Assembly (NCBI GenBank): GCA_028023455.1
Contig: JAQFVV010006471.1
Coordinates: 62,001 to 126,000, forward strand
DNA from: Epiperipatus broadwayi
Lineage: Eukaryota; Onychophora; Udeonychophora; Euonychophora; Peripatidae
Length of the DNA stretch: 64,000 nt
Reading direction: 5' to 3'
Positions 1-13,384 of this stretch are shown one piece after another. The translations under genes and the position numbers were made by a program. Each line of letters begins with the position of its first letter. Position 1 is the first letter of the stretch. The notes under the pieces are model-generated. The model was not told the DNA's origin. It saw nothing but the letters and a program-made list of their open reading frames with translations, and searched no databases.

Positions 1-3000
1 CTTAGAGTAAAAAAAAACATATCTAGTCAGACAATTACAATATTTTGAAACTAATGATTTGTCATGTTATTCATTAATTAGTGTGTATTAACGTTTTTAT
101 ATATAATGTTGTCTGGTTTACATCTTAATTCCACATTCATTTCATTGATAATAGCTCATGTTCTATATGATTTGGCAAAGTATTACCATTAGTGGTTGTG
201 TAATGTTCATTGTTATTGCATATCAAACAAAATACTTTTGAATCATATTAAAATATATAAATCAAAAATATGTGTTCATGTATTTACAGATGCGTATTGT
301 CAAGTAGCACCAAAATCAATTTTTTAAAAAAATTATATAAATGAGATTATTACAATAAATTAATCGTCATAAATAAAATAATAAATACATTTTATAGGTC
401 AATATTTTATTTATACATCTTTTTCTTTTTTATGTTAAATAAAAATAATTGGTCAAATTGATTTGTTTGTTTTTAATATATTTTTTAATTATTACATTTA
501 TAATTTATTTTTGTTCAATAAATCAGAAATTTTGATTTGTTTGTGTATATAAATTCACTTAATATACACGTATGCTTTTTCACTCATCCCACAGTCAGTA
601 TTTCCAGTCATAGTTGAGATATAGGTCACACTTTATTTTTCCAAAACTTATTTGCTTATATTTGTAACAATAATGAATGAGTTAATTACCCCAAAGAAAA
701 GTAATTGAATAGTCTTGCTAGTATTTTGTTTTTTATTGTATTTTATATCATTATTTTTATTTTTATTAGCTTGTTATGTTGTGGCTATCAACTTCAATAT
801 ATATAATATTTTGAAAGAAAAACTTACAACGTGCCAACCATATAAATTGCAATAACTTATAGTATTAAAATCCACTATGTTCATATATAATTAAATCCAT
901 TTTTATCTTTTCATCTAAAATCATATATAGATATAAAAAAATTGACAACAACAATGAATGAAAATTTAAAATCAAGCAAGATGTTCTTTAACTTTATTTG
1001 AATGGACACATATTTTAATTTACAAGAAACAATTAAATTTATTTATTTTAATAATCAGGAGTGTTAAAATGAATATAAATTGGTTCAGCCTTGTAATAAT
1101 CATACAAATTTTAAAAAAAAAAAAACACTGTAGCATCACATATTTTTGATGGTTAGATAAAAATGAATTGTTTTTTTTTATATAAATGTAGTAAAATTTA
1201 ACACTACAAAGTGGGCAATTTTTATAATTAGTAATTTGTGGGTCCATTTTTCCAAGAATTACATATTCATTAGTGCTATGATTTTATATAGATGTAAAAA
1301 TATCATTGTATTTGTTTTATTATTTGAATATAAAAAGATTGTATATGTATGGCATTAAATTATTTAGTTATTTGAAATGATTATTTTAAATAATTTTGTT
1401 ATGTAAGTAAATAGTTTCTTTTAAATAATCTAGTACAATTTTACCTTGACTATAGATATGTACCTGATCATAAGAAAAGTGGATGTATACATGTGCATGT
1501 AGAATAAGTGCAAACAAAAACACACACAATTCAATATATTTATTTGTTTTATTATACAATAAATATATTAATACTATTACTGATTAAATTTAGGGATATA
1601 AAAAATCCAAAACAAAAAAAAAATATTCTAATTAATTATGATTATTTTATATAAAAATTATTAACAAATGTAAATATATTAAATTTATTAAGTGCAAGCA
1701 GTTGACATAGTAATAACGTTTGAGATGCTGAAGTCTGGCTTATTTATATATAAATTTAAGCATAGAAAAAAAAAAAGGGGGGGTCCCATCTTTTTCTGAT
1801 AGTTCTGACTTGTGTTTTAGAAGTAAGAGATCCATATGCAGTCACTGATACATTTGATTGGCTGTCACATAAGTATTTTTAAAGTGCATCTGCCAAAGGT
1901 TTTAGCCTTTCAGGTAATTATTAAAAATTATTAATATATAAACTTTTATTTATTTTTGTGTATAATAAATGTCATTAAATAAAAGTGTTGCAAATGTTGG
2001 AAAATTCTACATTTTAATATTGTGATATGTGTGTCCAGCAGAAAAAGAAAATCAGAAGTCTAAATTCTTAAATTGAATAGTAACAAAAAGTATGTTTCCA
2101 GAATTGACTATGAACAAAATGAATTTTTTGTAAAATGAATTATTTTACAATATACATAACTTTTTCTCATATCTCAAAATATATTTAATAAATATTCTAC
2201 TATGAAAACAATGCATAAAATATTGAGATATTAGTCTAAATAATATTTATCATAATCAGCATGCTATCCCATTATAAGTTTTACTTTGGATCCCAGAAGA
2301 CCTGGAGAAAACATTATATTATAAAAACATGAATAAATAACTTGTAATAAGCCATTATATAGAAAAAATACTGATTGAAATAGTAATATTATTTTATTAA
2401 TAATTTATTGTTTATTTCAAAATATGGTTAGTATGGATGTTTAAATTTCCTATATTTGTGAAAGGAGTGTTTCAGAAAAGCATTTTAATTTTTAATGATT
2501 ATTAATTTTTTTTCTAAAAAATTCATTTCAATAAATAAAATATGAAACAATTTCTTTTTATTAAAAAATGTTTTCATTGATTTTATATAAACACAAATTT
2601 GAATATATGTATGTTTTCAAAAGAGATAATTACTAGTATGCATCACTTTATGTTTTTATATTTATGTATTATTTATTATCTTTAAATTAAGTGTAAATAA
2701 ATTTTAAAAAATACATGCTTATAAATATCAATTTGTTAAGTACATAAAATAGATTTTATTTCATGAAACTTAGGGAATATTTTATTTGAACTATATTAGT
2801 AAGGTGATTTGCTTATTATCGTCTTATGAGTAATTAATTAATTTAATTGATCATTAAAGAAGGTATATCTAAGGTTATATTAAACTTGTAATAAAAATAC
2901 AATGTTTTAGCCTTTATATGTACATTAAGTACATGTACTATTTTATATGCTGTGTAATTACAGAAACAGGTATTTTACTTAATATAATAATAAAGTGTGT

Positions 3001-3073
3001 TAATCACAATAATGTTGCTGATGAATACAGCAGTATTTGTTACATAAGTAGAAGAAATATATAAAAATATTTT
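1..3073. other. AT-rich non-coding DNA
   Basis: No long coding frame and no recognisable protein. The stretch is homopolymer-rich A/T sequence with scattered short hairpins. The 75-codon minus-strand frame near 1020-1247 is made almost only of Lys, Asn, Ile, Phe and Tyr codons, as expected of AT-rich noise. The only stretch that stands out is the exon-like patch at 1821-1882. A much weaker one at 290-327 follows a pyrimidine-rich ...tatttacag. Confidence 0.7.
1821..1882 (+). CDS. candidate terminal coding exon, unknown gene
   Basis: A splice-acceptor-like run (cttgtgttttag) ends at 1820. After two bases completing a split codon, the frame reads VRDPYAVTDTFDWLSHKYF and stops at TAA. The codons are unusually rich in Asp, Pro, Val, Thr and Trp for this A/T-rich background, which is what makes it look coding. 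No upstream exon is seen inside the window, and I do not recognise the peptide. Chance is a real alternative: the piece is only 19 codons long and the acceptor is of ordinary quality. Confidence 0.25.
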
Positions 3074-3799
3074 ATATATAGGGTATATGAGCACAGACTT
3101 TCACACACCCACCACTCTCCAACTATCTCATAACACTGATACACTTGAACACATATATGCCAAAAGAATAAATAATTACCAATATACGCATTTCATGCTA
3201 AACCAGAAATCATCAGTTGGGCCAGATTACCATCTGTACACATATATGCTACAAGTGCTCAGATATATATTAAGATAGCCAATCCTCATACTTTAATGGA
3301 CAGGCTTCAATCTACTCCACACTCCAACTCTTCAACTGTCCATCCAATTGAAAATCTGATGATGGAATGCTCAAAGGCCACCCTAAGGCCGAGATTTTTG
3401 TTACACCCATGTTGGCCTAAAGTCAATCTGATCCCTCTTACACAGATTGACTTTAGGCCAACATGGGTGTGACAAAAATCTCGGCCTTAGGATGGCCTTT
3501 GAGCATTCCATCATCAGATTTTCAATTGGATGGACAGTTGAAGAGTTGGAGTGTGGAGTAGATTGAAGCCTGTCCATTAAAGTATGAGGATTGGCTATCT
3601 TAATATATATCTGAGCACTTGTAGCATATATGTGTAGAGATGGTAATCTGGACCAACTGATGATTGCTGGTTTAGCATGAATTGCGTATATTGGTGATTA
3701 TTTATCTTTTCGGCATATATGTGTTCAAGAGTATCAGTTATGAGATAGTGTGGAGAGTGGTGGGTCATGTGAAAGTCTGTGATCATATACCCTATATAT
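3074..3799. repeat. near-perfect palindrome (fold-back element), arms about 357 bp
   Basis: The arms at 3074-3430 and 3443-3799 are reverse complements with a loop of about 12 bases (atccctcttaca). The outer ends read tatatagggtatatga and, on the other strand, tatatagggtatatga(t). The centre matches as cagattgacttta against taaagtcaatctg. Short frames on each strand (63 codons each) are the same arm read twice and are not genes. The outer third is shared with the elements at 35709-36028 and 58060-58200, so this is a dispersed family. A non-autonomous fold-back or MITE-like transposon is the likely nature; no transposase is present. Confidence 0.9.
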
Positions 3800-6700
3800 T
3801 ACATATATAAACCCAGGTATATAATAAGCCTGTGTGTTTCAGTTAAAAATATTTTATATAAGTGTAAGATGAGAATTATATGTGTTTCGATAATATAAAG
3901 ATTTTTTAATTTTAAAAAGAATAAAATTAGTTGGCCTGACAGAGCAAATGTTTTACAAAATATTTGAAAGAAATATTTATCTGTCACATTTTATAAGAAG
4001 GATTATAATTATTGATATTAATTTGTAATAGTCATATAATTTTTTTTTTTAATTTATAGGAAAACAATTAACAAACCCATGTAGATGATACATAACTAAT
4101 AAACAGAATGAAAATAATGAAATGTGAGGTCAAAATGAAGTGTATTATTGTTTTGCAAACAGTTTAAAGTTGTTGCTAAAAGGTGTGTATGAATTTTTAT
4201 AGTGGGACATAAATTTATTCACAGCTCATATAAGTTATTTTCACTATATTTATTTATTTTTGGAAAGGTTATAAAAATACAGTTTTAGATAAATAAAATA
4301 TAAATAGAAAAATTTCAAGATAAATAAAATGAGAATGTGAAATGTTTATATTATTTATTTACTTTATTATTATTTACTTATTTGGTTTATTACTAATTTA
4401 ATTTGCGTTATATTTATCCATTTATGCTTCATAATGAAAATTATACTACTACTTAAAAACATTTACAGACACATTTTGATAATAGAAAAGGCTTTATTTA
4501 AATAATTTCATAATTTATTTAAAAAAAGTTATATTTTTTAAAAACAGTTATATTATTTACACCATTTTATTTTATTTTGTCTGAAAGAATTATGGCGTTT
4601 CAGCTAACATCAAAGGTTAATGAGAAATAGATAAAATGGTCAGAGTTGACACAGTTATGGAGGCCATGTGGAGAAATAAAAACAAAGCATCATTAAGAAG
4701 TCATTGTAATTAACAAGAAATAAAGATAATTTTGGACCAGACTCAATAATAAATTTAGAAAAAATTGTCAATTAACAGAAAATATTTAACACAGACCACT
4801 AATGGAGTGCATTTATAACTTACCAGGTGTTTTTGGTAACAAAAATATGTGTGTGGTGTCAGCAGACAAAGCACATATATAAAGGACAAAGAAAAAAAAG
4901 GAGGGGAGAATAAACTAGATTTCTTTTCAGAAACTGCATTATATTTTATATACTTGAAAGTTTCTACAACCTGATAATAGGTTAAAGATATTTTGTTGAG
5001 GACCCCAGTGGCCATCCAGGAAACTTATGCACATCAAAAGAGTTTGAATCTATAGTATATAAAGCATCTTATAACTGATATCCAAATAAGAAAGAAGAAA
5101 CTTATTGCCTCACCTGTGCTGACAATGACAAAGTAAAATGCAGAAAATTCTGAAACCATGCTATTTTATCTAGGCCTTTTGCTGAGTTTAAATCAAAGCA
5201 AAGCAAAATGCTAAAATATATGAAAAGCAGAAATATTCAACTGTCTATCAAAAATAATTATACCCAAAAAAAATGAATAAACTATTCCTATGATAAAATG
5301 GTCCCCCTATAGAAGCAAGTTATTTCATCATCATCACAGTAAAAGAATTGCAAGCCCAAGCCAAAAATAAAACTGTTCCAGTAAACCACTGTAATTGGTA
5401 ATTCTAAGCATATTAGATATTAAAGTGTGGATGCTTTCAAATTCTAAATCTTCAACAACCTGTATTTAAAATTGTTGGAATCTTTGAATATGTATGTGCC
5501 TTGAAAGTAAAAGAAGAACTGGTAATCTTATTTTTAATTATATTTTATCAGTAACTATTAACAAATCTTTTTAATAACCAATCCATTTATCTCTCTCTTT
5601 AAATCTTAAAATGAAAAGCAATTAGAAAAGATTTTCAATAATAATAAATATTGCTCTATTGGTGCATTATGTATTTTTAGATCATTACATGCAAACATTT
5701 CTATGTGTATTTTATTTTTATAAAATGTGTTTATTATGTATTGATCCAATATTATGAAATATGTTATTTATATTGTATGTTAAAAGAGTTTGTGTTTTTT
5801 TATTCATGATGGGAATTGACACATATATACATACCTAGTAGTATAATTATGCTTACATGTATATTTGTTGAGCATGAATGTTAAAAATCAGTATAAATTT
5901 AGCTTTAGGAGAGATGGATTTTTAAAGTAATTAATGATATAGATTGGTGAAAAATCAGATAGATAATGTGAAGCTGATTTCTGTAAATGCTTTTATTTCT
6001 ATGATCTGGTTGACCTTTCTCTACTCATTTCTCTTTTTAACATTATGTTTAAATTTATAATTATAAGATATATGTTATATGCAATAGGCAAGTATGTGTG
6101 TGCATAAAATATTTATTTTTAAAATAAAAATGTTTCCAGCGTATGAGATTTTTATTTATCCATTACAGAAATTAATGCACACCCAGTTCATTATGTAATA
6201 TGAACATTGAGTTTACATTTTATTAAGTGAAAGGGGGAAGATCTTTGGTATTATTAGTTAAATGTAAACAATGGATCATTGTTAATTATGTACATTTTCT
6301 ATCTGTATTATTAATGATTGATCAGTAATAAATGTTAATTTGTTTTTTATTAAAAGAGGAATATATCTTTCTTAAGAGTTAATCATTTTTTTGTGAGATT
6401 AGTTATGACCATCATCATCACTGATGAATATCAATAGTTAAGTCATAATTTAAATATAATATTTTAGGTAAATAATTATAGGTTGATAAAAGATAAAATT
6501 TATATAATGAGTTAGCTATAAAACTGTGGCTGGAAGTATCATTATCATTATCTTATTAACTATTAGTCTAAATAAATGTGTTTAATGGTCATATGAATAA
6601 TAGTTTTTACTGTATTTGTTATTTGTGGGCCATCATAAGATATGACTACCATCAAATCATCAAATGTCACTCAAGGTTTAGTGAATTGCCACTGATAAAC

Positions 6701-7570
6701 ATATAGTGTTTAATATAAGCTAGTAAGACATATGATTATGTTAAAAATGCATTTATAATATTAACATCTTATATAATAAATTTGTCTGATAATTTTATTT
6801 TCACAAATAAAGAATAAAACAATATTCTTTTCTTAATGTTAGTACAAATGTAATATAGTTCTAAAATACAAATCTACATCCTGTTATATATAATGTACCA
6901 AAAGGGTTCAAACCAGGTACATCTATAAGTAGGTATATAATGTAACTTTATCTAGGTTTAGATAGCCTAGTGGCACCAAGATAGATCATATACACACAAG
7001 TAAAACTTATAAAAGCTATATATGAAAAATGTTTAAAAGCATACTAGCCATTATAATGCTCATTTCCCCCCAATCTGGATAAACTCTCTTATATTTCATT
7101 ATTTTATTAGTTACAATACATTATGTTAACCCTTTTTAAGAACTTTCTTTTTATACATGTTAAGCATACACTGTTTTGTATAAATTGTAAAGAGAATAAA
7201 GAAATAATATATAAAATCCAATTTATGTGCATAAATTGTCCAAGTGTTAAATAATTATATTTAATGATATAATTGTATCCATTAGGTTCATTTGATTATA
7301 GTTAATCCTACATTTGATTGCTGAGAATTAGATTTTAGTGCAGATGAATTTATAGTATATAAATGCAGGTTTTTTTCACTGTCAAGTAGTTTATATATAT
7401 TCACATCCATATGGGAGGATTTATTTCTATTTAGATTTAATAAATTAGAGATTGGTCTAGGAAAGAGCCATTCTTGTATAAGTTATTGTTTTATTGAATT
7501 AAGATTAGGACCTAAAAAGGTCATTCATTATAGTTATTGTTATATAAAGATAATGGTTGTTTATCCCATA

Positions 7571-7647
<77 letters not shown>

Positions 7648-8540
7648 TCTTGGTACTAGGAAACTTGTGAGTCAAAATATTTTATATTTATGTACTAACC
7701 TGTACATAAAGTTATGTTTTAAGTTTATTGAAGTTGGGGTTTTATATATTTCAAATGTACTCTTATAATCTATAACTATACTATATTGTAATTTAAGAGT
7801 AAAAGTTTATTTAGCAATGACATCTTGGATATTTATATGCAATAATTGTTTTCCTATATGCATATGGAATAAAACAATAATATGAAGGTTGAGAAAAGAC
7901 TTTTTTAAAAGAAAAATAAGTTATATATCAGTTAACAATAATATGTTATAATCAAACTACTGTTATATGATTTTTTAACTTGTTTATGATCTACATTCAT
8001 TCATTCATGAGGAGTAATTTGTTTTCTTCATGATCTAGCCAGGTATTACAAATAGGGATTATATGTGGTAATCATTACTCAATAAAATAAAATATTGTTT
8101 AAAATAAACATGCATTGGTGTGGCACTTACATAAATTATATAATTAAAAATAAATGCAAATCATTGAAATACGCTTAGTCTGACCATTACAATATTTTTG
8201 ATAGAAAACGTTGACAATGACGTTCTGCATTTAAAGCCTGGTTTACCTTTTTTTTAACACTGCTGCTGTATTATTTTTTTAATATCTACATATTCTTGTA
8301 GAATATGCAGAATATATTAAATCTATTATTTTATTTCTTTTATATATATATCATTTTTATAAAAAAAAACATTTGAAAAAACTATCAAGACAGTGTTTAT
8401 AAAAATTAATGAAAAATCTTAATAGTAGACATTTTTGATGAATGAGATAGTGTTTATTTTATTCTTTTCTCTCTTTGAATTAATCACAGTTAATTACCAG
8501 TAATAGGGGAAAACATTTGTTTTGATATTGTTTATCATAA
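3800..8540. other. AT-rich DNA without a supported gene
   Basis: Mostly random-looking A/T-rich sequence. Between about 4560 and 5450 the composition is less extreme. Minus-strand frames there (including 86 codons at 4755-5015) are hydrophobic and Phe/Ile/Tyr-rich, have no family signature, and I do not call them. A perfect donor-like CTG/GTAAGT lies on the minus strand near 4825, but no matching acceptor and frame were found. A (TA)n(GT)n microsatellite sits at 7573-7645. Confidence 0.65.
7573..7645. repeat. (TA)n-(GT)n compound microsatellite
   Basis: About 19 TA units run directly into about 17 GT units, ending in gtgagtcttgg. The 71-codon plus-strand frame across it (poly Tyr-Ile then Cys-Val) is an artefact of the repeat. 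Confidence 0.97.
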
Positions 8541-8645
8541 CTATGCAGAAGATAACACATTTCTTCTGTTTCTTTTCTTATCAAAAGGATCTTTCTCCTT
8601 GCAATACCTCAGATAAGGAACTTGGTCATCAGCATCTGTATACCT
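8541..8645 (-). CDS. candidate terminal coding exon, unknown gene
   Basis: On the minus strand an acceptor-like tattttttatttag is followed at 8645 by a 34-codon frame ending in TAG at 8541-8543. It begins RYTDADDQVPYLRYC and continues KEKDPFDKKRNRRNVLSSA. It is strongly charged, with several Asp, Arg, Pro, Val and Ala codons and GC-containing third positions, unlike the Lys/Asn/Ile/Phe noise around it. A second AG two bases downstream would shift the frame, so the exact 5' edge is uncertain. The basic cluster KKRNRR resembles a cytoplasmic or nuclear tail, but I recognise no family. Other exons would lie at higher coordinates if the gene is real. Confidence 0.35.
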   Translation of the reverse strand, partial: RYTDADDQVPYLRYCKEKDPFDKKRNRRNVLSSA

Positions 8646-10480
8646 CTAAATAAAAAATAGTAACAGAATTATTCAAAAAAATTAAAGCATTTCTAAGTTC
8701 ATAGTAGTAAAAATTTTATCCATGGTAAATTTCTGAGATAATAAGCCTACTATTTTTTTTCTTTTTTAATTTAAAAACATTCTTAAACATTTGAGAAAAT
8801 ATTATTTGTTTCCTTAAAAGTGTTGTCCATTTGCATTTCAATTATTTAATCAATCACAAAAATCTGGCTTTAAAATTTTTTTTTTAGCAAAAGCAAATAT
8901 TACTTTATGATAAAATCAGTGGATTTATTTTTATGAAGATATAATAGATTTACTTCAATTTTATATTTATTGACTTTACATATTTTACAAATTTCAACTA
9001 TGTTTTAAGAAATGTTCGATAGAAATAAAAAGGCTACAGAATAAGACCAATGCAGCTGTTTATTGAATTCAATGAATCTTATTGGCCAAGATATTTTATT
9101 ATGTATGATTTGGAAATACATTGTTTTGTTTTTAGGATACTTATTCAATTAAAAAGCCTTATAAATATGAATTGGTCCAGAATAAATTATTAAAATTAGT
9201 AGTAGTATTTTTCATACTAGAATTGTCTTATAATATATAATTATAAATTTTAGATAAAAATAATAATCTGAAAAAATAACTAAATTTTTTTTATATTTAA
9301 AATAATTAATTATATAATTTCTATGCAAAAAAAATTAACATTATTTAAAAAGAAAGTCAAATGCGTTATTAAAAAATATTAAAAAAGAAAAAAACTTTCA
9401 TATAAAATGTACTTTTTACAACAAAAATATATTCTTTTTTTTCTAAAGATAGAAAAAGGGAATCTATTATAATAATTCGAATGGAACTAATGTTCCATCA
9501 ATAATCTAATTTTTCATCCTCAGTTTAACATCCGTTAATACTCTCATTTAAACTTATTATAAACTTACTTTTACAACCTTATTTTTAAAAAAATGCTACC
9601 ATTTAAAAACTCATTTTATTTTAAAAGATGTTTCTATTGCAGTATATATGTGGTCATATTGTCTTGGCTAGGTAAATTATTAAAGTGGTGATACTGAAAT
9701 ATTTTTCAATCGTTTTTAATTTCATTGGTCAATGCTATACTTATTCTAGTATATATAATGTAATAGGATATGATAGTGAAGGGGATGATGATGAAAAAAC
9801 AAAAGTGAAAAAATTATGACCATTATTATTTGCTAGATTATTATTTTATTGAATTTGATGGGGTTATTCAAAAAATGTCCTATTTATGAATTAGTCAAAA
9901 CTCAAATTTAAATAATTTTTGAACAATGAAAATCAATTATACAGAAAATTCAATAAAAAATAATTAAAGCAAAATAATAAATAAAACTGCATTGAGATAA
10001 TTTAATCATCGAAGCTTTTTAACAGGATTTGTTATATTGAACGTAAAATTATAAATCTAACCTTTGTAGTAATATATGCTTGACTATAATTTAGTTAATC
10101 ATAATTAGTACATCAAGATTAATAATAGTTTGTTGTAAAATAATGATGGTGGATTTAATTAAGTTAATAATAATTTCAAGTGGATTTAATTAAAAAGATA
10201 ATAACGTTTCTTCATTTGTGATTTAATCATATATTTGTTTTTAGAATAACAAACTTGTTTTTTTTTTTTCAATTAAATAATAAGAATAATGATAAGAACA
10301 TTCAGGCAATTTACATATTAAAAAGAGTACATTTCCCCGAGAAACCTACAATAAATACAAACGACCAATTTAACAATTATTTCTTTTAATACAAAATATT
10401 CAAACTTTATATTTTACTCATTGTTTTAATATTTTTATTCATAAATTGTTGACTCTTATTTTGAATAACCTCTAAAATCA
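8646..10480. other. AT-rich DNA, no gene seen
   Basis: Homopolymeric A/T sequence with no frame, repeat array or recognisable element above background. A strong acceptor-like tttctattgcag near 9640 is followed by a 29-base stretch and a weak donor-like ctag/gtaaat, too little to call an exon. Confidence 0.6.
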
Positions 10481-10559
10481 TGCATTGATATTTTTCATTA
10501 ACCCTCATTATCATATGATTTTTACAAAGAACATAATCTGTTTTTTTTTTATGAACTTT

Positions 10560-10815
10560 GTACTGGTCAAAAGCATCTGCTCACACAACATGACTCAAAA
10601 CCCAAGCAAAAGTACCTCGAATGCAATCTCACTCGAGATACATAGGTCTAGAGCAATCCTGAATTCTAATTTATTTGACTATTCTTCGAATCTCTGACTC
10701 TATAAACAGCAATCCCGATGATACAGCACAATAATTTTAATTCCAGGCCTGGAAGCATAGCGGTAGAGCATAAGATCAGACTGATGATGATGATTGAGAA
10801 TAGCCCAGGCATTAC
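10560..10815. mobile_element. SINE-like patch with tRNA A-box-like motif
   Basis: Composition changes sharply here, with much more G and C and several CG dinucleotides than the flanks. At 10757-10770 the sequence catagcggtagagca matches the internal A-box style of tRNA-derived promoters. An ATGATGATGATT run and a paired agcccaggc / ggcctgg lie close by. The plus-strand open frame through 10560-10697 has no recognised domain and is more likely repeat sequence than gene. The element boundaries are not clear. Confidence 0.4.
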
Positions 10816-11610
10816 ATTTATTATAGTTATTTACTAATGATAAGCTATTATCTAAAGAAAATAGTTCTAAATATTAACTAGAAAATAATAATTCAAAACC
10901 AGGATTTACATGAAATATATATTTAATAAAATATAAGAAAACACATATATATGTTACAAAATGTTTCACGATTAGGATGACGTTGTCTATTTACAAAACT
11001 TGGGATTTGTTTTATAAAATCCCCTTTACATTAGTTATTTAATGGATATAATTTTATGCAGTGTATTATAGTTTGTGCAGGGTTAATATGCCAATTTAAA
11101 AATGTTTACAGATAAAATGCTGTGGATGCATCAAACAAATATAAAAGATTGTGACATATTTAGATGATTAATGATATAAAGACTACTTAGAGATTTAAAA
11201 GTAAATGATTTTGTAAACAGGCAAAAATATACAATCTTAATCATTTATCTACCTTATAAAAATCATTATATGTGTTTTACTGGCATTATTTGGAAAAGAT
11301 GTCTTCAGAACAAACAATGTGATGCATTTACGAGAATAAGTAATTTATACAATCATTAATACAAATTGTTTTACATCTGTGGGAATCAATAATGATTTTA
11401 AACTAAAGCAGTTTAAATCAACGTACTGAATAATTAACATGATTGTGTATTTTGTGAAATGAATCATTATGGTCAGCACATCATTGCGACTGACTAAGGT
11501 TAGATAGGCAGTAAGAAAACTAATGAGAAGAGTAATGGTACTAGCATACAATAAAGAAATCCAGCCATCATGGTGGTTTTGGATATTTTATCATTTTAAA
11601 GGAATATTTG
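10816..11610. other. AT-rich DNA, no gene seen
   Basis: No supported coding frame. The 68-codon minus-strand frame at 11345-11551 is hydrophobic with no signature and no nearby start context or splice pattern. Confidence 0.6.
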
Positions 11611-11614
11611 AAAT

Positions 11615-11850
11615 GAACTTAGGTTTGGTACATCCGTGCATTATGGCAAAATGATACCGATGGAGAGACTGGGTTTGAATGCCCAGAGCTGGCTGTACAG
11701 AAATCTGCAGCACTATCAAAACCTCACACCTCATATTCCACAGAAAGTAGCATATTTCTGATTACGAACGGTTTGGAGAAAGATATGTAGGTAGCTTCGG
11801 ACTTCCGAAGTTCACACATGACAATGAAATGGGAAAAAATAAAATATCAC
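11615..11850 (+). mobile_element. SINE-like fragment with tRNA B-box-like motif
   Basis: The segment is richer in G and C than its flanks. It contains gggtttgaatgcccag (11671-11686), which fits the B-box GGTTCRANNCC with one CG-to-TG type change and a self-complementary stem (GGG..CCC) as in a T-arm. Downstream a small hairpin, cttcggacttccgaag, lies near 11793-11808. No intact tRNA cloverleaf is present, so a tRNA-derived SINE remnant is the likely nature. Confidence 0.45.
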
Positions 11851-12267
11851 AGTAAAAGAAAATGTATGCCAGCAACGTTATTAGATATGAATATATATAT
11901 ATATATATTAAAGCATGGAAATATTCTAACCTTGACCCAATGATCTATTATTAGTCATGAGTCATTTACCAAATTATAATGAATAATAACTATTTTACTT
12001 ATAACATTAAACTAGCAAAATTTATATTTAATTTTGATTCCCATATACATATTAACTGCTAGGAGTCCTAATTATAAAGTTAGCAATCTTTTTAAAATGA
12101 CATTTTTTAAAGACAAATTCAAAATAGTAAATTTAGCATCCTTCATCCAAAGCAAAAGATTTCAAATCGACTTCAAGAATTTAAAATGAAACCAAACTAG
12201 TAAGTGATTTTTATTTAAAATAAACAAAACTTTATTAATAGATTTTAAATGAAGCCCCCACTTCTTT

Positions 12268-12327
12268 TCAAATTAAACAATTATTTCCTCCTTCTTCAGA
12301 CTCCCGAGTTTTGGTAGTAGTGGCATA
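12268..12327 (-). CDS. candidate terminal coding exon, unknown gene
   Basis: On the minus strand a pyrimidine-rich acceptor (aatttattttctttag) is followed at 12327 by YATTTKTRESEEGGNNCLI and a TGA stop at 12268-12270. Nineteen codons with Thr, Glu, Gly, Ser and Arg are unusual for this background. The C-terminus CLI has Cys three residues from the end, so it is not a canonical CAAX box; a PDZ-type hydrophobic end is possible but unproven. It lies about 3.6 kb upstream, in minus-strand sense, of the exon candidate at 8541-8645. If both are real they could be alternative last exons of one gene. I do not recognise the protein. Confidence 0.3.
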   Translation of the reverse strand, partial: YATTTKTRESEEGGNNCLI

Positions 12328-12869
12328 CTAAAGAAAATAAATTATATGTATATAAAACAAAATAAATTAAATATTTAATGGAGCCACACAAAGCTATATA
12401 ACATAATTAAGAATGAAAGGTAATAGTTAGAATTACATTATACTAGGAAGGAATTACAGAGAGAGAGTTTAAGAGTATATTTAACAGAAATTTATAAATT
12501 AATAGAATTAAAGTACAAAGGTTTAACTACATATTATTGGAAATCACAAAAAGGGTTTATATTAATGGAAGCTCTACATGGAATGAGATTACTTCAGAAA
12601 AGCGCAGCATAGTAGACAAGTATATTATAGCAGTCAGCAGTTTGAGTCAGCAGTCAGATGGTCATCTGGTAACTTAATCTGATGAACAGAGCATCGTTGT
12701 GGCAGAAGGCAGACAATGTCTGAGAAGTACAGAAGATAAAGATAAAAAATTCTCTCTACTCAAAGTTTATAGTGCCAATCTTGTGTTGACTTCTTGAAAT
12801 TTGAAGATCTGAAAATTTTTCTGAATCTGAAAATTTGCTTACTGATTGAAACGTTCTAAAATAATTTAC

Positions 12870-12892
12870 TAAGTAAGTAAGTAAGTAAGTTC
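12870..12892. repeat. (AAGT)n short tandem repeat
   Basis: About five perfect AAGT units (ctaagtaagtaagtaagtaagt). Confidence 0.9.
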
Positions 12893-13384
12893 TTTTGTTT
12901 CATGGTCTCTTTTATACATTTTTATAATCTCCCAAAAATGCAGTTTCACATGCCCACAGCTATCTTTGTAACCTCTTTGATTTTAATTAGTAAAAATTTT
13001 TAAAACAGATAATGCTCGAAATACCATTTTAGATATTTGTAAAGATTTGCAAATGAACTAGCAAAAATATTTCTCATAATTTTAATTAAATTTTAGTTCT
13101 AATTAGTAAAAATAATCTGACTATAGATAAAGATCACTCCAGGTTATTAATGATTTCAAAAGTATTTTGAGCCTTCCCCCATTTTTTTTTTTAGTTTTTA
13201 AATTCCAACATTTTAATTAAAATACATATAATATAATATATATATATTATAACCTAAATATTCTTTTAGTGTGATGCCATTTATATCTACTATAGCCGGT
13301 TGTTCATTTTTTTTAACCTTAAAAAAAAATTGTAAGTGACTGATTAGTTATCTCAAATATCTATCTCTAAATGTAAACGCGCAA

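Noticed and set aside
290-327. 12-codon frame (AYCQVAPKSIF) after tatttacag
   Set aside because: Too short to separate from chance.
3087-3786. Two 63-codon frames, one on each strand
   Set aside because: The same palindrome arm read twice.
4755-5015. 86-codon minus-strand frame with a donor-like GTAAGT
   Set aside because: No acceptor, no motif, hydrophobic noise composition; the donor is isolated.
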